15,425 nt of DNA from an uncultured Ruminococcus sp. (lineage in GTDB: Bacteria; Bacillota; Clostridia; Oscillospirales; Ruminococcaceae), in contig CALANW010000063.1 in assembly GCA_937926145.1 (NCBI GenBank), positions 1 to 15,425 of the forward strand. The letters are read 5' to 3'. Positions within the stretch are counted from its first letter, which is position 1. Every line of letters starts with the position of its first letter. The position numbers were made by a program, and so were the translations under genes. The notes under the pieces are model-generated. The model was not told the origin of the DNA, searched no databases, and saw nothing but the letters and a program-made list of their open reading frames with translations. Below, one piece after another: positions 8,233-14,615 of this stretch.

Positions 8233-8640
8233 TCAATTTCCGCCGATCGAAAGAGAAGCAGGAATGATAGCTCCGACAGCGGCAATTATCGCACCGCCGA
8301 TAAGGGTCTGGAAGCCTCTCGTCTTGCCGTCTGCATTGTCGTCCTTGAAGCCTACGCCCGTCTGAATGCCGCCGACTACGGCTACAAGTGAGCCGAGTGC
8401 GATAACACCGGGACCGAGTACGCCCATAATTGCATCGATCATTCCCTGTGCGTCCGCTCCGTCGCCTGCGGCATAAACATTCATTGCACAAGCCGACACG
8501 GCGGCAGGAATAACGAGTGCCGCCTTTCCGAGCCTTGTGTTCATAGCTCTGCCTGCAGCATTGGAAGCGGCAAGCATAGCCTTTGCTCCGACTTCGTTTG
8601 CCTTGTTCTGAAAACTGTTGATTGCTTCTGTGATCTTCAT
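8233..8640 (-). CDS. Pilin-like VirB2/TrbC-type (Maff2-like) membrane protein
   Basis: A 135-residue small membrane protein. The first 35 residues are basic and helical. A hydrophobic segment follows (A-A-L-V-I-P-A-A-V-S-A, about 41-51), ending near V-Y-A/A-G, which looks like a signal-peptidase site. The mature part has two glycine/alanine-rich hydrophobic spans (about 69-92 and 109-128) joined by a short polar loop with K-D-D-N-A-D-G-K. This is the VirB2/TrbC pilin plan. In Clostridial elements the matching position holds short Maff2-family proteins, usually near 60-70 residues as I recall, so this one carries an unusually long leader. The start is ATG 8640 with AAGGAGG eight bases upstream; an in-frame GTG one codon earlier is possible. 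The gene stands alone between two terminators. Expected role: surface filament subunit or channel core; membrane retention is also possible. Confidence 0.8.
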   Translation of the reverse strand: MKITEAINSFQNKANEVGAKAMLAASNAAGRAMNTRLGKAALVIPAAVSACAMNVYAAGDGADAQGMIDAIMGVLGPGVIALGSLVAVVGGIQTGVGFKDDNADGKTRGFQTLIGGAIIAAVGAIIPASLSIGGN

Positions 8641-8684
8641 CACACAAACCTCCTTATAAAAAAATTAGTATATATCTTCAAAGC

Positions 8685-8743
8685 CCTGCGGTTTACACGC
8701 ACTCTTGATTCTTTATATAATTACTTTTCTGCCGAACCGCAGG
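8685..8743 (-). promoter_or_regulatory. Inverted repeat flanking a candidate promoter in the pilin leader
   Basis: Perfect 9-base arms, CCTGCGGTT (8685-8693) and AACCGCAGG (8735-8743), are separated by 41 bases. The spacer holds TATAAA on the minus strand (8717-8712), a possible -10 box with no convincing -35 partner. Another -10-like TATACT lies closer to the gene, within about 8665-8675. A terminator lies just upstream, so a promoter for the pilin gene must lie in this gap unless read-through suffices. The arms could be an operator pair or form an RNA stem; an alternative CTGC/GCAG hairpin overlaps the upstream arm. Confidence 0.4.
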
Positions 8744-8768
8744 TCTGCTTTGACTGCAAAATGACAAT

Positions 8769-8815
8769 AAAAAAAGAGCTGTAAAGCCGCATTATAAAAT
8801 GCCGCTTTATAGCTC
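8769..8815 (-). terminator. Strong Rho-independent terminator before the pilin-like gene
   Basis: Minus-strand RNA forms a stem of 18 positions with two mismatches (arms starting GAGCU and ending AGCUC, positions 8776-8793 and 8798-8815) with a UUAU loop. Seven U residues follow directly (8775-8769). No T run follows on the plus strand, so it acts in one direction. It lies 37 bases after the stop of the 52-residue gene and closes the lipoprotein/PcfB/VirD4 transcription unit. Confidence 0.9.
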
Positions 8816-8851
8816 TCATTCGCTGTTCCGCACCGCTCTTTTGGTACGCCG

Positions 8852-9010
8852 TTATTCAGTTTTATTTTCGGGACGCATTATCAGCTTTTTCCTTGATTCA
8901 TAAATGAAATACCCGTCTTTTCTCGGTTCAAGGATTATTTCCGATTTTCGCTCCATAAGCCTGTTTATTTCCTTTATCTCACGTTCCGTAAGCACCGATA
9001 TTTTCTCCAT
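8852..9010 (-). CDS. Small charged 52-residue protein after virD4
   Basis: ATG 9010 opens a 52-codon frame, ending TAA at 8852, that starts M-E-K-I-S-V-L-T-E-R-E-I-K-E. It is preceded by TTGGAGTGA at proper spacing and starts 13 bases after the virD4 stop, then is followed by a strong terminator. The protein is highly charged and soluble: a predicted helix with alternating E/R/K (about 8-23), then short strand-like pieces (S-E-I-I-L-E-P, D-G-Y-F-I-Y-E) and a basic tail. Operon position, ribosome site and codon pattern support a real gene, although it is short. I do not recognise a family. A small accessory or regulatory role in mating-channel assembly is possible from context only. Confidence 0.7.
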   Translation of the reverse strand: MEKISVLTEREIKEINRLMERKSEIILEPRKDGYFIYESRKKLIMRPENKTE

Positions 9011-9023
9011 ATATCACTCCAAG

Positions 9024-11171
9024 TCAGGCTGTGCAGTACAGTTCCGTGCAATGCTCCAGCCTTTGACGTATTTCTATTGGGATATCCGACATTATGCTTT
9101 CGGGCTGTGCTATTTCAGCACCCTCATCATCAGACGTTACAAATCGAAGTTTGAGTGTGTCCGCATTTAACGTATCGCCCGTATCAATAAATTCGCTGAA
9201 ATCAATAAATTCCGTTTCGGACTGTGTTTCAACATATCTGTCAAGATAATATGCATAAGGATTGTCGGAAGCCGTTTCACCCTTTTCCGTGTCAGGCTTC
9301 CAGTCCTCTCCAAGCTCCGCATATCTCGGATGCTCGGAAAGATTGAATTTATTTGTAAAGAACGGATAAAGCCCACGCACCATAACAATGCAGTTATTGT
9401 TGTCCATAGTTGTCAGCTCGTCAATGGTCGCAAGCTCTCTGCCCATAATGGCATTATTGTAAGAACTGCTTCCCTGCTTGCCTTTGGTCTGATTTATGGA
9501 TAACTGGTCGATGGTTTCTTTTCCGAGTTCCTTTGAAAGATATTCATTTGTGAATTGGTCTTTGCCGCCAAGATATATGAGTGTATCGCAGTTGCCGGGC
9601 AGTTCTTCCCATGACTTCTCATAAAGTCGTTTAAGCTGTGAGATATTTTGCAGAATGACCTGTGCCGATATTTCAAACTTTCGGCATGTTGCAAGGACCT
9701 TTTCAAAGTCGGGTATCTTGCCCACGTTCGCAAACTCATCGAGTATAAAGCGGACGTGAACAGGCAGTCTGCCGTGATAATAATTTATCGCTCTGTCATA
9801 CAGCGTATCAAAAAGCTGTGTGTACATCATTGCCGCCAAGAAGTTGTATGTTGTATCCGTTGATGGTATTACGATAAACAATGCTGTGGGCTTATCTCCC
9901 AGAGTTTCAAGACGGATATTGTCCGTATGCGTAAGATTTCTCACATTTTCCAGCTTGAAATATTGGAGCTTTGTTGTAGTGGAAATGAGAATAGACTGCA
10001 TCGTTTTTCCTGCCGCCTGCTTAAATTCCTCGTAATACTGCACCGACAATGCTTTCGGAGCCGCTTCCTTTCGCTTGTCAAACATAAGGTCAAGCTCGGA
10101 TTTTTCTTCTTCCTTGCCCTCGATTACCTTTGCTTTATGTATAAGGTCAAGAACGCCTGCAAAGTTCTGTTCTTCTTCCGTTCCCGTTTCTATGAGCAGA
10201 AAACAGAGTGAAGATAATAACAGCCTTGTAGCATCGTCCCAGAAGGGATCGCCTGAGCTGCCCTCGCCCTTTGTATTGGTCATAAACACGTTTATCATCT
10301 TTATGACGTTGTTGCTGTTTATTTCGCCTGTACTGTCACGAAGATAATGAAACGGGTTGTAGTTTGAGCTGTGCTTCATATCGTTCAGATTGAAAACTCT
10401 TATCTCATACCCGTGCCGCATAAGCATCTTTCCGCAGGATTCCACAAGCTCGCCCGATGGATCAGAGACAACAAAAGATGTGTTGCATTGAAGCAGATTG
10501 GGCTTTACGAAAAACCGAGACTTGCCCGTACCTGAACCGCCGAGAATTATCATATTCAGATTTAGCATCGGCTTTATTTTTTCGACTTCCCTGCCTGCAC
10601 CCATTACGTCCTTTATTGATATTTCCGTTCCGGTAAGCTTGCTTGGACTTTTCTTTTTCCGACTGCCCTTTTTCTTCTTTTTATCCTTTTCTTCCGCCGC
10701 TTCATTTTTCTCCCTGACCTTTCGGTCAAGGACAAGAAAAACATCGCTTGCACAGATAACGTTGTTGTAAAAGCCTGCCTTTGTGGTATCGGCAATTATC
10801 TCTTTCTCCTGACGGTTTCCCCACCTCGCAGAACCGTGCTCTACACCACGTCTGTGATAACGCTTGCCGTTTCCCACAAGTCGGTACATTATGGCTATAA
10901 GGCTTGCGAAAAAAGCTAAAACGCAAGATTTTCTTGTAAGTCCCGAACCTCTTAAAACTGCCCGAAAGGCATTGCCCAGATTTGAAGCTGTCATATATTC
11001 GCTTACACTGCCTATGGCTTCAAAGATCTGAATATTTCCGTTTTTGTCGGCAGTCATTTCAAGAGTATAGCCTGCAAGAACGATAACGGGAAAAGCAATA
11101 ATACAGCAGACAATTATGATATACAGAAGCGTATCTGTTTTCTTTTCGGGTATTCCCATATTGCTTGCCAT
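9024..11171 (-). CDS. virD4: VirD4/TraG type IV coupling protein
   Basis: A 715-residue coupling ATPase that brings the relaxase-DNA complex to the mating channel. Two N-terminal membrane spans (about 14-36 and 82-98) are followed by a cytoplasmic motor. Walker A is G-G-S-G-T-G-K-S (211-218), Walker B is F-I-L-D-E-F (475-480), and then comes A-N-V-G-K-I-P-D-F, a sequence very typical of TraG/TraD proteins, and a Gln-containing motif (V-I-L-Q-N-I, 505-510). A lysine-rich insertion (about 150-178) precedes the nucleotide-binding domain. The acidic C-terminal tail (about 620-700) may carry substrate or partner contacts. The ATG lies two bases after the stop of the PcfB-like gene, with AGGAG eight bases upstream. 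This pairing mirrors pcfB-pcfC in enterococcal pCF10, where PcfB acts as an adaptor to the coupling protein. Confidence 0.96.
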   Translation of the reverse strand: MASNMGIPEKKTDTLLYIIIVCCIIAFPVIVLAGYTLEMTADKNGNIQIFEAIGSVSEYMTASNLGNAFRAVLRGSGLTRKSCVLAFFASLIAIMYRLVGNGKRYHRRGVEHGSARWGNRQEKEIIADTTKAGFYNNVICASDVFLVLDRKVREKNEAAEEKDKKKKKGSRKKKSPSKLTGTEISIKDVMGAGREVEKIKPMLNLNMIILGGSGTGKSRFFVKPNLLQCNTSFVVSDPSGELVESCGKMLMRHGYEIRVFNLNDMKHSSNYNPFHYLRDSTGEINSNNVIKMINVFMTNTKGEGSSGDPFWDDATRLLLSSLCFLLIETGTEEEQNFAGVLDLIHKAKVIEGKEEEKSELDLMFDKRKEAAPKALSVQYYEEFKQAAGKTMQSILISTTTKLQYFKLENVRNLTHTDNIRLETLGDKPTALFIVIPSTDTTYNFLAAMMYTQLFDTLYDRAINYYHGRLPVHVRFILDEFANVGKIPDFEKVLATCRKFEISAQVILQNISQLKRLYEKSWEELPGNCDTLIYLGGKDQFTNEYLSKELGKETIDQLSINQTKGKQGSSSYNNAIMGRELATIDELTTMDNNNCIVMVRGLYPFFTNKFNLSEHPRYAELGEDWKPDTEKGETASDNPYAYYLDRYVETQSETEFIDFSEFIDTGDTLNADTLKLRFVTSDDEGAEIAQPESIMSDIPIEIRQRLEHCTELYCTA

Positions 11172-11173
11172 AG

Positions 11174-13399
11174 TTACAGCTCCTGTCCGCTCTTGTCTTT
11201 GGCTTTGGACTTGTCCTTAACAGCCTGTGAAAGTGCCTTGAATTTCTCCTGCGCAAACTGTTTAAGTCCGCCGAGAGTCTGCCTGTCGGGGAATTTGCTG
11301 TCCCTTATGCTCTTTTCAAATGATCTGCTTATATCTGCCGCACCCTTTTCGGATATGCCAAGCTCGGCAAGCTTTTCCGCATTGATATTTCCGATAGGCA
11401 TTATCTCCGACTTTCCGCTGTTCTTTGCGGTTATCTCTGCCATATTACCCGAAAGCTGTTTTATAACTGCTTCAGAATGTTCAAAGGTGTGAGCATCATT
11501 TACAATATTGTCGGCTATGAGCTGTTTCATTGCACAGGCAACTGAAATATCGTCAACAAGCCCGAAATCTTCACGGAAAGCCTTTTCAATGTCCGCAAGA
11601 AGAGTATTCCTTTCGACCTGCATATACTGATAATTCTCGGCATCATCTCTTATGATTATGGTGCTGTCTTTGAGATTGTAGTATCCCATATCCCAAAGCT
11701 CTGCATTGTTCTGTTCATAGGAACCAAACATCAATGCTGTTGGCTTTCCGTCACGTTCCTTGCCAAAGGAACGTGCTTCTATGTCGGTGTCCCTATATGA
11801 AGCTGCCACCTTGTCGGCAATTTCCTTTGCAGATACCTCGGAATATCCCATCTGCGAAAGCACAGCCTGCACCTCTTTTTCAGGCATAACGGGAATTACC
11901 GCAAATTTATTCGTATTATTGTCAAGAATACAGCACTTTGCTCCGTTATCCCTTGGAATTTCTCCGATACATTCCGCCCTGCCGATCACTTTCTGCGAAA
12001 GCTGTGACTGTGCAAGATACTCGCCGATATTCGGAATGTCCGCATACACGATCTCCGATTTTTCCGCTGTATATGCAAATGTTTCTTTCTGCTTGTCGGT
12101 CAGCTTATGGTTTATATCTTCAATGAGCTTGTTCACCGTTTTGCTGTTCAGCCCTCTTTCTTTAAGGGCTGTCCGCATTTCCTCGGCACTTCCCATTTTC
12201 ACGCTGATAAGCTCATTTTTCTTTGCATTGAAAAGGTCAATTCGGCGAAGTTCTCCGCCGTCCGTGCCGTATTTATACACGGCTGTATCTTTATTGATAT
12301 GTCTGTTTCGGGTATTAAAATATCCCGTCAGCTCACTTCCGCCGACAGCCCTTTTCACTTTTCCGTTCACATCATATACAGGATACTTTTTATCAAAGTC
12401 AAGCTCTGATTTAAGCGTTTTTCCGCCGTTTATCATTTCGGCTTCCGATTTGCTTATACGGATATAGTCCTGTCCCGAAGTGTTCGGAACACGCATAAAA
12501 AAGCTGTCCGGGGTATTAAGCTCCTCGATATTGAGCTTTTCCATATCCAGAGTTATGACATTATCATAAACCTCGACCAGATAATTCTCGCACTCCTGCA
12601 GGCTTGCCTTATATTCTTCCCTTGCCCTGCCAATCTGCTCCGAAATATCCGATTTGTACATTACAGCGACCTTATCCTCATAAGGAACAAGTGAGATTTC
12701 AAGATTATCTGCCTTTGCGGCGGCAAAAAGCTCCCTTGCTTCATCTTTGGAAATGGTGTATGCTTCAAAGCTGAGAGCGTCGAGAGGTGCGGTCTGCTCA
12801 TATCGAGTGACCTCAATATTCCCGACTTCCTTTTTGACCTGCTCCGCTTCCGCCAATGCCTTTGAATACTGTCCCTCATATTCCTTTGGAACAACATTCA
12901 TATATTTGCCCTCATCGGTTTTAAAGGAAATGACGGGAATATCGTATTTATTCATCACACGGTCAACTATGCCCATATCTTCGGCAGGAATAAGGTCTTT
13001 TCCGTCCTTTACGATTATCTTATCGGAGTTTTCCGCAAGCTCATTTGCGACAACGTGCTTCATTGCCATATTGAGCAAATCAAGCTGACTTGCGGGAACG
13101 GCAATAACTGCATTGTTATTGTCCCCAACCTGTGCATTGAAATATGAACCGCCCATTCTCCTGACGGTTTCCTCTATTTCGGAGAGTTTTTCGGCAGGCA
13201 CGGTGACAAACTTAAATTCCGCTCCTGCTTTTTGGAGCTTTTCAAAATGCTGTTTTGAGAGTTTTCCCGTTTTTATCTTCGGAAAATTCTTTTTATAGGA
13301 AAGTTCCCCTCTGCCTCTGCTCTTCTCCATATCGCTTATGATGTCAAGAATACGCTTTAAAAGCTCCACAAATGTTGTGCAGGCATCATCACCTATCAT
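11174..13399 (-). CDS. Large PcfB-like (DUF3801-related) relaxosome accessory protein with internal repeats
   Basis: A 741-residue soluble protein directly upstream of virD4. Residues about 45-120 (K-L-S-K-Q-H-F-E-K-L through V-I-A-V-P-A-S-Q) resemble the PcfB/DUF3801 fold, which is normally a protein of about 120-170 residues that links the relaxosome to the coupling protein. The same strand-helix-strand-strand-helix plan recurs at about 134-190 (V-I-S-F ... M-N-V-V-P) and 208-264 (E-I-S-L-V-P ... V-A-V-M-Y), and a looser version at about 488-530. The middle (300-400) and C-terminal parts match nothing I recognise by name. The last 25 residues are Lys-rich. The ATG overlaps the lipoprotein stop by one base (TAATG), with GGGGTGA upstream. 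Likely role: adaptor or scaffold presenting DNA-protein substrate to VirD4. The N-terminal similarity and gene order are the evidence; a multi-site scaffold is inference. Confidence 0.72.
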   Translation of the reverse strand: MIGDDACTTFVELLKRILDIISDMEKSRGRGELSYKKNFPKIKTGKLSKQHFEKLQKAGAEFKFVTVPAEKLSEIEETVRRMGGSYFNAQVGDNNNAVIAVPASQLDLLNMAMKHVVANELAENSDKIIVKDGKDLIPAEDMGIVDRVMNKYDIPVISFKTDEGKYMNVVPKEYEGQYSKALAEAEQVKKEVGNIEVTRYEQTAPLDALSFEAYTISKDEARELFAAAKADNLEISLVPYEDKVAVMYKSDISEQIGRAREEYKASLQECENYLVEVYDNVITLDMEKLNIEELNTPDSFFMRVPNTSGQDYIRISKSEAEMINGGKTLKSELDFDKKYPVYDVNGKVKRAVGGSELTGYFNTRNRHINKDTAVYKYGTDGGELRRIDLFNAKKNELISVKMGSAEEMRTALKERGLNSKTVNKLIEDINHKLTDKQKETFAYTAEKSEIVYADIPNIGEYLAQSQLSQKVIGRAECIGEIPRDNGAKCCILDNNTNKFAVIPVMPEKEVQAVLSQMGYSEVSAKEIADKVAASYRDTDIEARSFGKERDGKPTALMFGSYEQNNAELWDMGYYNLKDSTIIIRDDAENYQYMQVERNTLLADIEKAFREDFGLVDDISVACAMKQLIADNIVNDAHTFEHSEAVIKQLSGNMAEITAKNSGKSEIMPIGNINAEKLAELGISEKGAADISRSFEKSIRDSKFPDRQTLGGLKQFAQEKFKALSQAVKDKSKAKDKSGQEL
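11752..11775. repeat. Perfect 10-base inverted repeat inside the PcfB-like gene
   Basis: Arms CACGTTCCTT and AAGGAACGTG flank a four-base spacer. On the minus strand it encodes A-R-S-F-G-K-E-R. In mRNA it would form a 10-bp hairpin with a tight loop, with no U run after it, so it is not a terminator. It could be a pause or mRNA-processing element, a protein-binding site, or chance. Confidence 0.55.
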
Positions 13400-14313
13400 T
13401 ATTCCGTCACCCCTTCCGTTTCAGAATGTTCTACCGGAACATCGGTATTTTCGGGTGTTTCCTCAGCGAAAATATCTATCCTGTCTTCATCGGTACAGCC
13501 GTATGAGAACGGGGACATATTGAACATAAGGGTAACATCTGTGTCTGCGGCATTTGCCCAGCCGTTGGGAAGTGACAGGGGCAGAATACGCTTTATTCCC
13601 ACTCTGTTTATTACAAATGCAGGAGAATATTCCTGCGGTGAATAGTCCGAATAATTATATGTTTTGGGCTTTGTTATGCTTTTCAGCAGATCACGCTGCT
13701 TTACATCAAAATTCTCGTCTGTGCCTGCGTATGTCACGCCGTATCTGCCTGCAATGTTTACTTTCAGAAAGTGCGTGCTGAAAACTGTCTGCCTGTTTTC
13801 TCCGTTGTCCGCACCGAAGATACGCTCCTCGGTTTCTGAATAGCTTACCTTGTTTTCTTTATGGTTCTTTGCATATCCGACAGAGTTTGCGGAATAGCCG
13901 AAGTTATAGTAAAGCTCGTCACGATTTGTTCCAAGCTCCGAACATATCTCGTCTGCGGTCATATTGCTGTTCTCTGCCCAGATTTCAAGGAGCTTGTCGG
14001 GGTTAAGTCTTATGAGGTAAACAGAAGTGCCGTCTATCTCTTTATTAAGATTGATTAGATCCGAATAATACACTTCCCACATATCCGGTGAAAGAAGATC
14101 ATTCATTTCAAGCCCGATCGTTCGGGAATAATACTGATAATCTGTAAGGTCTGAAAACTCGTCCTCATCGGTCATATCATTTTCAAACCAGCTCCGCACA
14201 GCTTTCAGTTCCTTTTCCTGCGGTGTAAGCTCATCATCGGCAGATGTACTCATACAGCCTGTAAGCATAACCGCCGCTCCCATAAGAAATCCCACGCACT
14301 TTTTCAGCTTCAT
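13399..14313 (-). CDS. Predicted lipoprotein, first gene of the transfer unit
   Basis: A 304-residue protein whose N-terminus is a lipoprotein signal peptide: M-K-L-K-K, a hydrophobic core, and lipobox L-T-G-C with Cys20 as the lipid-modified residue. The mature protein is acidic and Tyr-rich, with no recognised catalytic motif. It ends in a disordered acidic tail (E-E-T-P-E-N-T-D-V-P-V-E-H) resembling segments in the VirB4 extension and the CD1108-like protein. It would sit on the outer face of the membrane. The ATG is preceded by AAAGGGG at seven bases, and a TATAAT box lies about 36 bases upstream, so this is probably the first gene of the unit. Surface lipoproteins in conjugative elements may serve in exclusion, adhesion or channel stabilisation; nothing here decides between these. 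I do not recognise the family. Confidence 0.8.
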   Translation of the reverse strand: MKLKKCVGFLMGAAVMLTGCMSTSADDELTPQEKELKAVRSWFENDMTDEDEFSDLTDYQYYSRTIGLEMNDLLSPDMWEVYYSDLINLNKEIDGTSVYLIRLNPDKLLEIWAENSNMTADEICSELGTNRDELYYNFGYSANSVGYAKNHKENKVSYSETEERIFGADNGENRQTVFSTHFLKVNIAGRYGVTYAGTDENFDVKQRDLLKSITKPKTYNYSDYSPQEYSPAFVINRVGIKRILPLSLPNGWANAADTDVTLMFNMSPFSYGCTDEDRIDIFAEETPENTDVPVEHSETEGVTE

Positions 14314-14336
14314 TGTTCTACCCCTTTCGTTCGTTT

Positions 14337-14359
14337 TTTGATATTTCTATTATATCAAA
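14337..14359 (-). promoter_or_regulatory. Candidate operon promoter with -10 box inside an 8-7-8 palindrome
   Basis: On the minus strand TATAAT occupies 14354-14349, about 36 bases before the lipoprotein ATG. It lies within a perfect inverted repeat, TTTGATAT and ATATCAAA, separated by seven bases (14337-14344, 14352-14359). No good TTGACA is found 16-18 bases upstream, which suggests an activator-dependent promoter. A repressor or activator dimer bound to the palindrome would cover the -10 box. Confidence 0.5.
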
Positions 14360-14387
14360 TCGTGAAAATCGGAGTTTATGAACGGAG

Positions 14388-14426
14388 GGGTGATAGATAT
14401 GATAGTTAATGACAAGTTATGATAAG
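14388..14426 (-). repeat. Helically phased direct repeats upstream of the operon promoter
   Basis: On the minus strand four similar units follow in tandem: CTTATCATAA, CTTGTCATTAA, CTATCATAT and CTATCACCC, beginning at 14426, 14416, 14405 and 14396. The common core is CT(T/A)(A/G/-)TCA and the spacing is 9-11 bases, about one helical turn. A fifth, exact CTTATCATAA lies at 14482-14473. The array ends about 34 bases upstream of the TATAAT box, a position suited to an activator-binding site. Confidence 0.45.
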
Positions 14427-14535
14427 CTGTAAGTGGTTATGAGTGTGTAAATTCATTGTTTGGCAATGGGATTTATGATAAGATACGTGCTTGAACATTT
14501 TGTAAACATTATGCGAACTTACAATAAACGCAAAT

Positions 14536-14570
14536 AAAAACTGACTTCATCTAAAAATAAAGTCAGTTTT
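14536..14570 (-). terminator. Terminator of the RES-domain gene
   Basis: A perfect 11-base inverted repeat, AAAACTGACTT (14537-14547) and AAGTCAGTTTT (14560-14570), with a 12-base loop. On the minus strand it is followed by TTTTTATTT and lies about 45 bases after the RES gene stop. On the plus strand only a short T run follows. It separates the RES gene from the transfer unit. Confidence 0.8.
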
Positions 14571-14615
14571 AGTGTACAAATTCATTTATCACAATATATT
14601 AATTTTTGATATGCT

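Larger units (their letters stand above)
14314..14535. other. Intergenic control region between the RES gene terminator and the transfer unit
   Basis: No supported gene on either strand. The region is AT-rich and holds the candidate promoter, palindrome and phased repeats described separately, plus a short CATTG/CAATG inverted repeat near 14455-14470. A plus-strand 14-codon frame (about 14379-14423) with a strong internal ribosome-like GGAGGGG is present but too short to support as a gene. No convincing origin of transfer, tRNA or attachment site is visible. Confidence 0.6.

Noticed and set aside
8222..8647. Overlapping 141-codon minus-strand frame, Arg/Cys/Ser-rich
   Set aside because: It is a frame-shifted shadow of the pilin-like gene, with implausible composition; the pilin frame has the membrane spans and better start spacing.
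13900..13960. Helix-turn-helix-like segment (M-T-A-D-E-I-C-S-E-L-G-T-N) in the lipoprotein
   Set aside because: The protein has a clear lipobox and would be outside the membrane, so DNA binding is unlikely; the resemblance is short.
14379..14423. Short plus-strand frame (14 codons) with GGAGGGG before an internal ATG
   Set aside because: Too short, overlaps the phased repeats, and has no downstream gene on that strand to be led by it.
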